DNA of 64,000 nt from Mucilaginibacter segetis (GTDB lineage: Bacteria; Bacteroidota; Bacteroidia; Sphingobacteriales; Sphingobacteriaceae): the NCBI RefSeq assembly GCF_016522075.1, contig NZ_JAEHFW010000001.1, positions 1,426,001-1,490,000 of the forward strand, read 5' to 3'. The notes beneath the pieces were generated by a model. That model searched no databases and had not been told where the DNA came from. It saw only the letters and a program-made list of their open reading frames with translations. Below are positions 42,761-52,082 of this stretch, in pieces. The position numbers and the translations under genes were made by a program. Every line of letters begins with the position of its first letter. Position 1 is the first letter of the stretch.

Positions 42761-44110
42761 ATGAGCGTATCCTTTGAAGATTTTAAATTTAACCGGCAGA
42801 TATTGAACGCGATAAGTGATGCCGGTTATACCGAAGCTACGCCTATACAGCAAAAGGCCATCCCTCCAATATTAAATGGGCAGGATGTAATGGGTATTGC
42901 GCAAACGGGTACAGGTAAAACTGCTGCTTATGTGTTGCCTATTTTAATGAAGTTAAAATATGCACAGGGTGATAATCCACGTGGACTTATCATTTCACCA
43001 ACGCGGGAGCTGGCTATGCAGATAGAGGAGAATATAAAAACCTTTGCTGTAAATACCGATTTAAGGGTAGTTGTACTGTATGGGGGCGTAGGTCCAAAAA
43101 CTCAGATTGAACAAATAACAAAGGGAGTAGATATTATTGTGGCAACCCCCGGCCGCTTTATGGATATTTATCTGGCAGGTCATATTATTACCAAAACATT
43201 ACAGGTACTTGTGTTAGATGAAGCTGATAAAATGATGGATATGGGTTTTATGCCACAGATAAACCGCATTTTGGAAGTGGTGCCCGTAAAACGGCAAAAT
43301 TTATTGTTCTCGGCTACCATGTCAGATAAGGTGCATAGTCTATCGGCTAATTTTTTAGAATTTCCTATAGTGATAGAGATTACCCCGCAGGCAACTCCTG
43401 CACAAACGGTTAATCAGCAACTTTATCATGTACCTAATAATAAAACCAAGATACATCTGCTGAAAGCTTTGCTTGATAAAGAGGGGGACATTAAAAAGCT
43501 GATGATATTTTGCAAAACACGTATCGCGGCAGAGGATGTTTATAAATTTTTGGTACGGAAATTTGGTGAGAATGAAGTGAAAGTAATGCACGCAAATAAA
43601 GGGCAAAACACACGTATCAATTCCATCAATTCATTTAAGAACGATGAAGTAAAAATATTAGTGGCAACCGATGTAGCATCACGTGGAATTGATGTAAGTG
43701 ATGTGAGCCATGTAATAAATTTTGATGTGCCTGTGGTTATTGAAGATTACGTACACCGCATAGGAAGAACGGGCAGGGCATATCAATCCGGCGAGGCTAT
43801 TACCTTCTGCAGCCCGGCTGAGGAATACTACGTGCGGAAGATTGAAAAGCTGATAAGACAACAGATCCCGGTTTTTAATATTCCCGATGAGGTTTTTATA
43901 GAAGAAACGCCTTATGACGAGCGACAGGCACAGGCCAAAGAGATAGATATGCAGAAGCGCCGTGAGGATCCTGATTTTAAAGGAGCTTTTCACGAGAAAA
44001 AAACCATCAACCAAAAAAGAAAATTTGAAGCGGCGAAAGCCAAAAGATCACCTAACTCTAATAAACCAGCTAAACATGGCGGACAAAAAAGATCCGGAAG
44101 AAAACGCTAA
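42761..44110 (+). CDS. DEAD-box RNA helicase (RhlE-like)
   Basis: The 449-residue ATP-dependent RNA helicase has all motifs in order: Q-motif (ATPIQQKAIPPIL), AQTGTGKT (47-54), PTRELAMQ, TPGRFMD, VLDEADKM, SATMS, ATDVASRGIDVSDV and HRIGRTGR. A Lys/Arg-rich C-terminal tail (about 400-449) is typical of RhlE-type proteins that bind RNA in cold adaptation or ribosome assembly. It overlaps the next small membrane gene by 35 bases. Confidence 0.94.
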   Translation: MSVSFEDFKFNRQILNAISDAGYTEATPIQQKAIPPILNGQDVMGIAQTGTGKTAAYVLPILMKLKYAQGDNPRGLIISPTRELAMQIEENIKTFAVNTDLRVVVLYGGVGPKTQIEQITKGVDIIVATPGRFMDIYLAGHIITKTLQVLVLDEADKMMDMGFMPQINRILEVVPVKRQNLLFSATMSDKVHSLSANFLEFPIVIEITPQATPAQTVNQQLYHVPNNKTKIHLLKALLDKEGDIKKLMIFCKTRIAAEDVYKFLVRKFGENEVKVMHANKGQNTRINSINSFKNDEVKILVATDVASRGIDVSDVSHVINFDVPVVIEDYVHRIGRTGRAYQSGEAITFCSPAEEYYVRKIEKLIRQQIPVFNIPDEVFIEETPYDERQAQAKEIDMQKRREDPDFKGAFHEKKTINQKRKFEAAKAKRSPNSNKPAKHGGQKRSGRKR

Positions 44111-44384
44111 TCCGGACAGAAAATTCAGAATAAGTCCTTTAAATTTTGGTACGGCATTTTTTTTAATATTGGCCGTTTATATTTTTATGAATGGTGCTAA
44201 AATAACAGGTTCACCATATGAACATTGGAGTGGTACCATTACCTGGATTTTTATATTGTTTGCCGTAGTTGTGTCATTACTGGATATAATTTTCCGTAAT
44301 TTCTTTGCAGAAACCAAAAAACTATGGATTGTAGAGGGAAGCTTTATAACTTTGGTGATCATAATATTTTTACTTGTTAAATAA
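44076..44384 (+). CDS. Small membrane protein with three hydrophobic segments
   Basis: The 102-residue product starts MADKKDPEE with a hydrophilic, charged N-terminus (about 1-22), then hydrophobic helices near 26-42, 53-72 and 83-101. No family is recognised. It begins inside the helicase gene and is followed six bases later by gldC, suggesting a single transcript helicase-this-gldC-next. Confidence 0.75.
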   Translation: MADKKDPEENANPDRKFRISPLNFGTAFFLILAVYIFMNGAKITGSPYEHWSGTITWIFILFAVVVSLLDIIFRNFFAETKKLWIVEGSFITLVIIIFLLVK

Positions 44385-44390
44385 TTTTAA

Positions 44391-44720
44391 ATGAAAAGAG
44401 CTGAAATAAAGCTGACCATTGACCTGGACGATAATAATGTACCCGAAAATATTCTATGGGAATCCACTGATGCCCAAAACAAAGAGGCATTGCCTGTAAA
44501 ATCAATGATGCTTGCACTATGGGATCAGAGTTATAAGAATACCCTTCGTATAGACCTTTGGACAAAGGATATGCCTGTAGATGAAATGAAGCGTTTTTTT
44601 TACGAAACGCTGCAAACTATGGGCGATAGCTTTTTACGCGCAACGGGTGAAAAAAACATTGTTGAAGATCTGCGAGATTATTGTGCCCATTTTGCAGATA
44701 AAATGGAAATAAAAAAATAA
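44391..44720 (+). CDS. gldC: Gliding motility protein GldC
   Basis: The 109-residue cytoplasmic protein matches GldC of Bacteroidota: IKLTIDLDDNNVPENILWESTDA, KSMMLALWD, LRIDLWTKDMPVDEMKRFF and the C-terminal Cys-Ala-His-Phe segment. GldC is needed for normal gliding in Flavobacterium but is also present in many non-gliding relatives, so its presence alone does not show motility. It is placed between two small membrane genes, with one base before the next start. Confidence 0.92.
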   Translation: MKRAEIKLTIDLDDNNVPENILWESTDAQNKEALPVKSMMLALWDQSYKNTLRIDLWTKDMPVDEMKRFFYETLQTMGDSFLRATGEKNIVEDLRDYCAHFADKMEIKK

Positions 44721-44721
44721 G

Positions 44722-45141
44722 ATGCGTCCGTCGCAACTATTAACGCTGTTAGGTTTTATCATCCTTATTGCGGCAACTTATTGCCCTATGCTACGGCCTT
44801 TCCATTTATTTAACTGGAATGTGTATCAGCTAAACCGTCCGTACGGGATAGTTATTATGCTCACAGGTGTTATCGGGATACTCGGGACAGTATTAGGTCA
44901 ACAAAAATTAACACGTTGGTCAGCCTGGGCGGGTTTAATATTAGTGGGTGTATTATTTATAGCTGCTATACTAAAGGTAAAAACAACGTTTAGTTTTATA
45001 CCCTTTAAATCGGTAAATGCCTATTTATCAAGACAAATAAAATTTAAATGGGGGTGGTATGCGCTGTTTTCTGGAGCATTAATTGCGCTCGCAGGTTCTC
45101 TTTTATCAAAAAAGCCAATCTTTAAAATACCAGTTAAATAA
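44722..45141 (+). CDS. Small polytopic membrane protein
   Basis: The 139-residue protein has about four hydrophobic helices (about 5-22, 40-58, 66-84, 110-128). It starts one base after gldC's stop, so it is translationally coupled. I do not recognise a family; a role in the envelope next to GldC is only positional inference. Confidence 0.75.
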   Translation: MRPSQLLTLLGFIILIAATYCPMLRPFHLFNWNVYQLNRPYGIVIMLTGVIGILGTVLGQQKLTRWSAWAGLILVGVLFIAAILKVKTTFSFIPFKSVNAYLSRQIKFKWGWYALFSGALIALAGSLLSKKPIFKIPVK

Positions 45142-45235
45142 CTTTTATAGCACAAATAGGTTTATTAGTTATTAATTATTTAACAACTATAAATTTTTAA
45201 ACATATTTGTATTTTACAAACTACACTAAATATAA

Positions 45236-48200
45236 ATGTTAAAGCTTTCTTTTCGCAACCAGGTATTAGCGGGTTTCGCTGTATCAATTATCCTTGTGCT
45301 TGTTGTGGGCATACTATCATATAACAGCATAAACCAGTTGGAAGATGATACTGTATGGGTTGATCATACCCAAAAGGTAATAAAAACCACTGATAATTTA
45401 TTACAGTTACTTATTGATGGTGAAACCGGCATGCGAGGTTACGGAGCAACGGCCAATAAAACATTTTTAGATCCGTATAACGAAGCCGTTCCGCGTATAA
45501 ATGAGAATTTGTTGCAGCTAACCAATTTGGTTGCAGATAATCCTATACAAGCTAAAAGGATAGACTCGCTCAAAACTATTGTCAACCGCCAACTTAACAT
45601 CTTAAAAACTAATATCGAAACTCGCGAAACCAAAGGTTTGGATTATATGGTGGCAAATCACATGTTTTTTAATGGTAAAAAGAACATGGATAGCATACGC
45701 GAGATCAATGAAAGATTAGTTGACTCCGAAGCTCAACTGCTTGCAGAACGTAAAGCGAGTTCAAATGAGGCATCAAAAAAAGCAATAAAAGTAATTGTTT
45801 TCGGCACTATGGTGTTCCTGCTGATAATAGTTGTTCTATTTTACTATATACAAGCAACCTTTGAACGCCAAAAACGAATAGAAGATGAAATTAGGATAGC
45901 GAACCTCGAACTTGAGAAGGTACTTAAGGAAAACGAAGGTAAAAACTGGCTGCTGACAGGCACCGGCCAGCTTAACGAAAAAATGCAGGGCCAGCAAAGT
46001 GAAAAAGAATTAGCCGGGAATATACTAACGGAAGTTAGTCGTTATGCCGAAGCGCTGACCGGTACGTTTTATTTATACAATGATGCAGCGGAAACACTTG
46101 ATCTGCATGCAAGCTATGCTTTTAATAATTCGGACGCTTTAAAAAAGCACATACCTGTATCTGAAGGTTGGATAGGCCAGGCAGCACGCGATGAAAGATC
46201 GGCTGTGGTTAAAGGTCGCTTAAATGATAAATTACAAATAGGTTCCTCTTTATTAGAGGACGAGTTGATAGAAACTTTTATAGTTCCGTTCTTTTTTGAT
46301 AAAAAGCTAAAAGGAGTGATGGAGATAGGTTTCCGTAACGAGATACCTAATCACATCAAGGAATATATTTTACTGGTAGCTAATGATATTGGCATAGCGG
46401 TAAACACGGCGCAGGCCCGTACCATTATGCATGACCTGTTTGAAGAAACACAACAGCAGGCCGAAGAACTGGAAGCGCAACAGGAAGAAATGCGTGTAAC
46501 CAATGAGGAACTGATGAACAAAACAGAAATGTTGCAGGCATCAGAAGAGGAGTTACGTGTACAACAGGAGGAGTTGCGAACCATAAACGCCGAATTAGAA
46601 GAAAAAGCGAGCTTGCTTGAAGAAAAAAATCAAGCTATTGAGGAAGCCCGGCAGTCCATTAATCTGAAAGTAACTGAACTGGAAACCACCGGTAAGTATA
46701 AGTCGGAGTTTTTAGCCAATATGAGTCATGAGTTACGCACGCCGCTTAATAGTATATTAGTGCTTGCACGTATACTAAAAGATAATAAGCCAGCCAATCT
46801 TTCAGAAGATCAGATAAAATATGCCAGCGTAATATTTAATGCCGGGAATGACCTGCTAACATTGATAAATGATATCCTTGACCTTTCAAAAATTGAATCC
46901 GGTAAATTGGATATGCAAAATGAGGACATACGTATATCCGAGATTTTAGGAGATATGCAGTCTTTATTTGCGGAGGTTGCCATTAATAAACAAATAAAGT
47001 TTACCACCAATACTGAAAACGTACCCGCTACAATTTTTACTGACAAAGTAAGAGTTGAGCAAGTGATCAAAAACTTATTATCCAATGCATTTAAATTTAC
47101 GCCCGAAAATGGTTCTATATCAATTACTGTTGTGCCCGGCGTTCAGGAAAAAACGGTTAGTTTTTGTATAAAAGATACGGGTATAGGTATTCCTGCAGAA
47201 AAACAGAAACTTATTTTCGAAGCATTTCAACAGGCGGACGGTTCAACAAGTCGTAAGTATGGCGGTACCGGCCTCGGTTTATCTATAAGCAGAGAGTTAG
47301 CAGTATTGCTGGGCGGTTATATTTCACTAAAAAGCCAGCCTGGTGTAGGTAGTGAATTTATTTTAACCTTACCGCTTGAGGCGAAAATAGTTGATAGCGA
47401 AGAAGATAAATTACCAACTGTTGAAACCTTTACCCCACCAACTGAGTTTTTAAAAACAGCAGCAAAGAAATCTGTAGATAATGATCGTGACCCGCTTGTA
47501 GTAATTGTTGAGGATGATAAAAACTTTGCTAATATATTGGAGGATTATGCTAAACAACATGGTTACGATGCGTTTTTAGTAAATGAAGGCACAAACGCGG
47601 TTGAGTTAATTAAGGAAAAACAACCGGATGCTGTGATTTTAGATATTATGTTGCCGGGTAAAGATGGGTGGCAAATTTTAAAGGAACTGAAACAGGAAGA
47701 AGAAACAGTTCACATTCCTGTTCATTTAATGTCAGCGGGTGAAGCAGCAGCAAACCGGGTGCGAAAAGAGGGTGCCATTAGCTTCCTTAAAAAACCGGTA
47801 AACACCGAAACGCTTGATAAGCTTTTTGCTGATATAATGGTGAACAGCGGCACTAAATTTAAACAGATACTTCTTGTAGAAGATCACAAGGCACAGAGCC
47901 AGGCTTTAAAAGATCTGATGCAAAATCAGGGTATTACGGTTGATCAGGCATTTGATGGTGAATCGGCTTTTAGAATGTTGCATGAAAATGAATACCAGTG
48001 TGTTATTCTGGACCTAAATTTGCCTGACATATCTGGTCTTGACCTGCTCGATAAAATAAAAGAGGTAGACAAATTTGCATCACTACCGGTTATAATTAAT
48101 ACTGCTATGGAGTTGGATAAAACATCAGTAAACAGACTGATGCAATATGCCAACGCCATGGTTGTAAAAACCAGTAAATCTTCAGACAGGTTAATAGATG

Positions 48201-48670
48201 AAGTAAATCTTTTCCTGAATAAAATAAGTGAAAGCGGACAACAAACAGAAAGTAATCTCCCAAAAAATAAAATGATAACAAAAAGCAAAGATTCTATTAA
48301 AGGCAAAAAAGTATTGATTGTAGATGACGATATGCGTAACATTTTTGCCCTTAGCAGTGCATTGGAGAGTTATGAGTTTAATGTAGTTATAGCTAATGAT
48401 GGCGAGGAAGCAATTGCAAAGCTGGAAGAAACCGATGATATAGATATTGTTTTAATGGATATAATGATGCCGAAAATGGATGGTTATGAGGCAACAAGAT
48501 ATATTCGTAAGCAAAACAAATGGTCAAAACTGCCTGTTATAGCCTTAACCGCAAAGGCCATGAAAGATGATCGTGATAAATGTATAGCAGCTGGCGCTAA
48601 TGATTATATCACGAAACCTGTTGACATGGACAGACTTATCTCATTGATGCAATTGTGGCTAGATAGCTGA
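45236..48670 (+). CDS. Hybrid histidine kinase: CHASE3-GAF-coiled coil-HisKA-HATPase with three receivers
   Basis: This 1144-residue membrane kinase has TM helices near 10-30 and 183-205 with a periplasmic CHASE3 domain between (GETGMRGYGATANKTFLDPY). A GAF domain (about 245-395) leads into a Glu-rich heptad coiled coil (about 403-480) before HisKA (MSHELRTPLN, His498) and the HATPase (about 600-720, with GTGLGLSI). Three receivers follow with phospho-acceptors Asp803, Asp926 and Asp1075. It starts a four-gene operon with CheR and CheB-like genes, one base from cheR. No output domain is encoded, so signals must leave via the receivers or partners. The stimulus is unknown. Confidence 0.95.
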   Translation: MLKLSFRNQVLAGFAVSIILVLVVGILSYNSINQLEDDTVWVDHTQKVIKTTDNLLQLLIDGETGMRGYGATANKTFLDPYNEAVPRINENLLQLTNLVADNPIQAKRIDSLKTIVNRQLNILKTNIETRETKGLDYMVANHMFFNGKKNMDSIREINERLVDSEAQLLAERKASSNEASKKAIKVIVFGTMVFLLIIVVLFYYIQATFERQKRIEDEIRIANLELEKVLKENEGKNWLLTGTGQLNEKMQGQQSEKELAGNILTEVSRYAEALTGTFYLYNDAAETLDLHASYAFNNSDALKKHIPVSEGWIGQAARDERSAVVKGRLNDKLQIGSSLLEDELIETFIVPFFFDKKLKGVMEIGFRNEIPNHIKEYILLVANDIGIAVNTAQARTIMHDLFEETQQQAEELEAQQEEMRVTNEELMNKTEMLQASEEELRVQQEELRTINAELEEKASLLEEKNQAIEEARQSINLKVTELETTGKYKSEFLANMSHELRTPLNSILVLARILKDNKPANLSEDQIKYASVIFNAGNDLLTLINDILDLSKIESGKLDMQNEDIRISEILGDMQSLFAEVAINKQIKFTTNTENVPATIFTDKVRVEQVIKNLLSNAFKFTPENGSISITVVPGVQEKTVSFCIKDTGIGIPAEKQKLIFEAFQQADGSTSRKYGGTGLGLSISRELAVLLGGYISLKSQPGVGSEFILTLPLEAKIVDSEEDKLPTVETFTPPTEFLKTAAKKSVDNDRDPLVVIVEDDKNFANILEDYAKQHGYDAFLVNEGTNAVELIKEKQPDAVILDIMLPGKDGWQILKELKQEEETVHIPVHLMSAGEAAANRVRKEGAISFLKKPVNTETLDKLFADIMVNSGTKFKQILLVEDHKAQSQALKDLMQNQGITVDQAFDGESAFRMLHENEYQCVILDLNLPDISGLDLLDKIKEVDKFASLPVIINTAMELDKTSVNRLMQYANAMVVKTSKSSDRLIDEVNLFLNKISESGQQTESNLPKNKMITKSKDSIKGKKVLIVDDDMRNIFALSSALESYEFNVVIANDGEEAIAKLEETDDIDIVLMDIMMPKMDGYEATRYIRKQNKWSKLPVIALTAKAMKDDRDKCIAAGANDYITKPVDMDRLISLMQLWLDS

Positions 48671-48671
48671 T

Positions 48672-49508
48672 ATGAAAGATACTTTAGGCAAGGATATTAT
48701 AACACCGGCACAGTTAACAGAACTTATAGACCTTGTTAAAAAGTTACACGGTTTCGATTTTAGCGATTACACGAAGGCCTCTTTAAAAAGAAGGCTCGGT
48801 CGCATAATGATGCTTAAAAAGCTCGATTTTTATGATCTTAAGCATGTTTTAGTAAACAATCCTGATTTTTTTCAGGAGTTTCTTGAAGAAATAACGGTAA
48901 ATGTTACCGAGATGTTTCGTGATCCGGCGTTTTATAAATCATTAAACAGATTAGTAATTCCATATCTGTCAACTTATCAGCACGCTAAAATATGGTGTGC
49001 AGGATGCTCTTCCGGTGAAGAGGTTTATTCTCTTGCTATTTTATTCAAGGAAGAAGGGCTGTATAAAAAATCGTTTATTTACGGCACTGATATCAATACA
49101 GAAGTTTTGAAAGAGGCCCGGAAAGGCATATATAGTTTACGCAAAATAAAAAGTTACGCGGAAAATTATTTGTTTACCGGGTTGCCGGGTTCCATAACCG
49201 ATCATTTTACTATAATGTATGATGCCGCCGCCATACATAGTGAATTAAGGCAAAATGTATTATTTTCTGTCCATAATCTCATATCCGATACGGTTTTTAA
49301 TGAATTTCAGATGATAACTTGTCGTAACGTTTTTATTTATTTCGAAACGGAACTACAGGAACGCATTCTTGATGTTTTTTACAGAAGCCTGTGTCCGCTT
49401 GGTTATTTATGTCTTGGTAATAAAGAAACCATACGGTCTGAGGGATTCAGGAAGAAATTTAAAGTGATCGATCAGAAAGAAAATATATATCAAAAAATTG
49501 GCTCTTGA
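48672..49508 (+). CDS. cheR: CheR-type protein-glutamate methyltransferase
   Basis: The 278-residue enzyme transfers methyl groups from S-adenosylmethionine to glutamates of a receptor. The N-terminal CheR_N helical domain (about 5-75, with YTKASLKRRLGRIM) precedes the SAM-binding domain with IWCAGCSSGEEVYSLAI and NVFIYFE. In classical systems the substrate is a chemoreceptor; none is encoded here. The upstream kinase's Glu-rich coiled coil is a candidate substrate by analogy with fused CheB-CheR-kinase proteins. It overlaps the cheB-like gene by 11 bases. Confidence 0.93.
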   Translation: MKDTLGKDIITPAQLTELIDLVKKLHGFDFSDYTKASLKRRLGRIMMLKKLDFYDLKHVLVNNPDFFQEFLEEITVNVTEMFRDPAFYKSLNRLVIPYLSTYQHAKIWCAGCSSGEEVYSLAILFKEEGLYKKSFIYGTDINTEVLKEARKGIYSLRKIKSYAENYLFTGLPGSITDHFTIMYDAAAIHSELRQNVLFSVHNLISDTVFNEFQMITCRNVFIYFETELQERILDVFYRSLCPLGYLCLGNKETIRSEGFRKKFKVIDQKENIYQKIGS

Positions 49509-50091
49509 CGATAACATAATCAGCAGGTGGCAGCAATCTGAAACATTGCTATTGGGTGGTTCAGCAGGATCATTCAAGATACTGTTTCACCTCATCAAAA
49601 TACTTCCTCACGATCTTAATAAAACTGTTATTATCATTATTCACCGAAAAAAAAACTTTTTTAGTGAAATAGAAAAACTGTTTGCTGAAAATAGCCGTAT
49701 GTTTTTCCGTGAGATTAGTGACAAAGATAAAATAGAAAGCAATGCTATATATATTGCCCCGGCGAATTATCATACTCTTATTGAAAAGGAGGGATATTTT
49801 AGTCTGGATGTTTCAGAAGCCGTATGGTATTCCAAGCCCTCAATTGATGTAACATTCGAAAGCGCAGCAGAGGTTTACAGTACAAAATGTACGGCAATTT
49901 TATTTTCAGGAGCTAATCAGGACGGTGCGGGAGGTTTGTTAAAATTATACCAAAGTGGTGCGTTAACCATTGTACAGGATCCAGGCGAGGCTGAAATGGC
50001 AGAAATGCCACAATCAGCAATTAATTTAAATGCTGCCACATGTGTTTTAACAACCAAAGAGATTTTTGAGCTTTTACAGAACAGTACTTAA
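49498..50091 (+). CDS. CheB-type methylesterase catalytic domain without receiver
   Basis: The 197-residue protein contains only the CheB catalytic domain: GGSAGSF (Ser22), IIIIHRK (His49) and SGANQDGAGG (Asp142) form the triad, and QDPGEAEMAEMP is the family's C-terminal segment. The usual N-terminal receiver is missing. There is no ATG or GTG near the start; TTG 49498, overlapping cheR's end, is the most likely initiator. It would remove methyl groups added by the preceding CheR or deamidate Gln residues. A receiver of one of the flanking kinases may regulate it. Confidence 0.9.
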   Translation: MALDDNIISRWQQSETLLLGGSAGSFKILFHLIKILPHDLNKTVIIIIHRKKNFFSEIEKLFAENSRMFFREISDKDKIESNAIYIAPANYHTLIEKEGYFSLDVSEAVWYSKPSIDVTFESAAEVYSTKCTAILFSGANQDGAGGLLKLYQSGALTIVQDPGEAEMAEMPQSAINLNAATCVLTTKEIFELLQNST

Positions 50092-50105
50092 CCTTACATT
50101 ATTTA

Positions 50106-52034
50106 ATGATCCCGGTAAACATCCTTATTGTTGACGACAGAGAGGAAAACATAATAGCCCTTGAAGCTCTTTTAAATCGCGATGATATTCGTTTATTCTC
50201 CACCACTTCGCCAAATGAGGCACTAAAAATTGCATGGGACAATCATATTTCAATAGCACTGGTTGATGTTCAGATGCCAGAAATGGACGGGTTTGAGTTA
50301 GTTGAAATGCTTAAATCAAACCCTCGCACAAAAGATATCATGGTTATATTTGTTACTGCTATTTCAAAAGAAAGCAAATATGCGGTAAAAGGCTTTGGGG
50401 CAGGAGCAATAGATTATCTTTATAAACCACTCGATCCGTATATAACATCTGCCAAGGTAGATTCATTTATTCAACTTGCCAGGCAGCGGGATGAGATAGT
50501 TCAGAAAAACGAAGAACTTAGAAATTATGCCATTGTTATAAAAAACAGTGCGGATATCATTTGTTCTGTCGATGCCAACAACTTTCGTATTAAAACTATT
50601 AATCCTGCTGTTGAAAAACTTTTAGGTTACACGCAAACGGAGATTTTGGGCACCAGTATTGTGAATTTGGCAATAGAAACCGACAGGGATACAATGCGAA
50701 AGAAATTGGGAGAGATAATTAAGGATAACCTCAATTTCAGCACATTTGAATTTCAGTTGCATACTTTTGATAAACATTCAATTTGGGCCGAGTTCAGGGC
50801 ATCGTATCGTAACAAAGTTATTTTCTTTAATATTAGCGATTCAAGTCCGCAAAAGAGCTATTTACAGCAATTGATCAAATCAAAAGAGGCCGCCGAATAT
50901 GGTAAGAAAGTAAAAGAAACTTTTTTAGCCAATATGAGCCACGAACTGCGCACACCCGTAAATGGTATTATAGGACTAACAAACTTGTTACGACGCACAC
51001 CTGTTACAGAGCAGCAGGATAATTTGCTTAATATGATGGAAAGTTCATCACGCTCTTTATTGGGCGTTATAAACGATGTGCTTGACATCTCAAAAATAGA
51101 AGCAGGAAAATTCAGTATAATACGGGCTCCCAATAATTTACGTAGCATATTAGACTCAGTGTACGGGTTGCTTAAGTACAGCGCTGACGAAAAAAATATT
51201 GAGTTTCTTTTAGAAGTGAATGATGATGTACCAGACTCACTTTTGGTCGACTCGTTGCGTCTAAATCAAATTTTAATGAACTTACTAAGTAATGCAATTA
51301 AATTCACTCACCGGGGATACGTAAAATTGAAAGTTTCAGTACTTCAAAAATCATCAGATCGGGCAAAAATTAAGTTTTGCGTTGAAGATACCGGTATTGG
51401 AATAGCGGATAATAAAATGTCGAGGATTTTTGAATCTTTTGAACAGGCCGAAGACGAAACAGCCAGTTTATATGGAGGTACCGGTTTAGGATTGGCCATT
51501 GTTAAAAAGCTGGCAGAACTAAAGGGGGGAGAACTTACCGTAAGCAGTGAATTAGGAAAAGGGAGTGTGTTTAATTTTATTAACTGGTTCACTATTGCTG
51601 ATGAGCAAACCGCTACAAAACATCAACAACCAGGTAAAAGATTACGTCCGTTCGTAAATATTTCAGTTTTAGTAGCAGAGGATAATATGATCAATCAATT
51701 TATGCTGGTCAAAATGCTTAATGACTGGAAGGTAAATGTTGAGGTAGCAGATAATGGAGGCGCAGTTATAGAGAAATTCCGCGAAGGTGATTTTGACTTG
51801 ATATTAATGGATACGCATATGCCGGTACTGAATGGCTACCAAACCGCAAAGGCAATAAGAATGGATTTTGAAGAACCTAAACGCAGTGTGCCTATTATTT
51901 CGTTATCTGCCTCTGCTTATGATCATGAACATCAGGAGGCTTTGTCAGCCGGCATGAATGACGTTTTATCAAAGCCATTTGAACCGCAGGAACTGCATGC
52001 AAAAATTTCCGCGTTAACAGGAAATCAGATATAG
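50106..52034 (+). CDS. Cytoplasmic hybrid histidine kinase: REC-PAS-HisKA-HATPase-REC
   Basis: The 642-residue soluble kinase starts with a receiver (about 1-120; acidic pocket IVDDRE, acceptor Asp54 in ALVDVQMP), then a PAS domain (about 135-250), HisKA (MSHELRTPVNG near 283), HATPase (GTGLGLAIVKKL) and a C-terminal receiver with acceptor in LILMDTHMP. It lacks membrane helices. As the fourth gene of the signalling operon it could receive phosphate from the first kinase through its N-terminal receiver. No DNA-binding output is encoded. Confidence 0.94.
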   Translation: MIPVNILIVDDREENIIALEALLNRDDIRLFSTTSPNEALKIAWDNHISIALVDVQMPEMDGFELVEMLKSNPRTKDIMVIFVTAISKESKYAVKGFGAGAIDYLYKPLDPYITSAKVDSFIQLARQRDEIVQKNEELRNYAIVIKNSADIICSVDANNFRIKTINPAVEKLLGYTQTEILGTSIVNLAIETDRDTMRKKLGEIIKDNLNFSTFEFQLHTFDKHSIWAEFRASYRNKVIFFNISDSSPQKSYLQQLIKSKEAAEYGKKVKETFLANMSHELRTPVNGIIGLTNLLRRTPVTEQQDNLLNMMESSSRSLLGVINDVLDISKIEAGKFSIIRAPNNLRSILDSVYGLLKYSADEKNIEFLLEVNDDVPDSLLVDSLRLNQILMNLLSNAIKFTHRGYVKLKVSVLQKSSDRAKIKFCVEDTGIGIADNKMSRIFESFEQAEDETASLYGGTGLGLAIVKKLAELKGGELTVSSELGKGSVFNFINWFTIADEQTATKHQQPGKRLRPFVNISVLVAEDNMINQFMLVKMLNDWKVNVEVADNGGAVIEKFREGDFDLILMDTHMPVLNGYQTAKAIRMDFEEPKRSVPIISLSASAYDHEHQEALSAGMNDVLSKPFEPQELHAKISALTGNQI

Positions 52035-52070
52035 CCGGTTATATATTATCAGTTTGTTTTTATATAAAGC

Positions 52071-52078
52071 TATATTTG
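52071..52078 (+). promoter_or_regulatory. -7 promoter element of ccmB
   Basis: TATATTTG is a perfect TAnnTTTG box ending four bases before the ATG at 52083. A TTTG at 52053-52056 is present but only 14 bases away. Confidence 0.45.
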
Positions 52079-52082
52079 CCGT

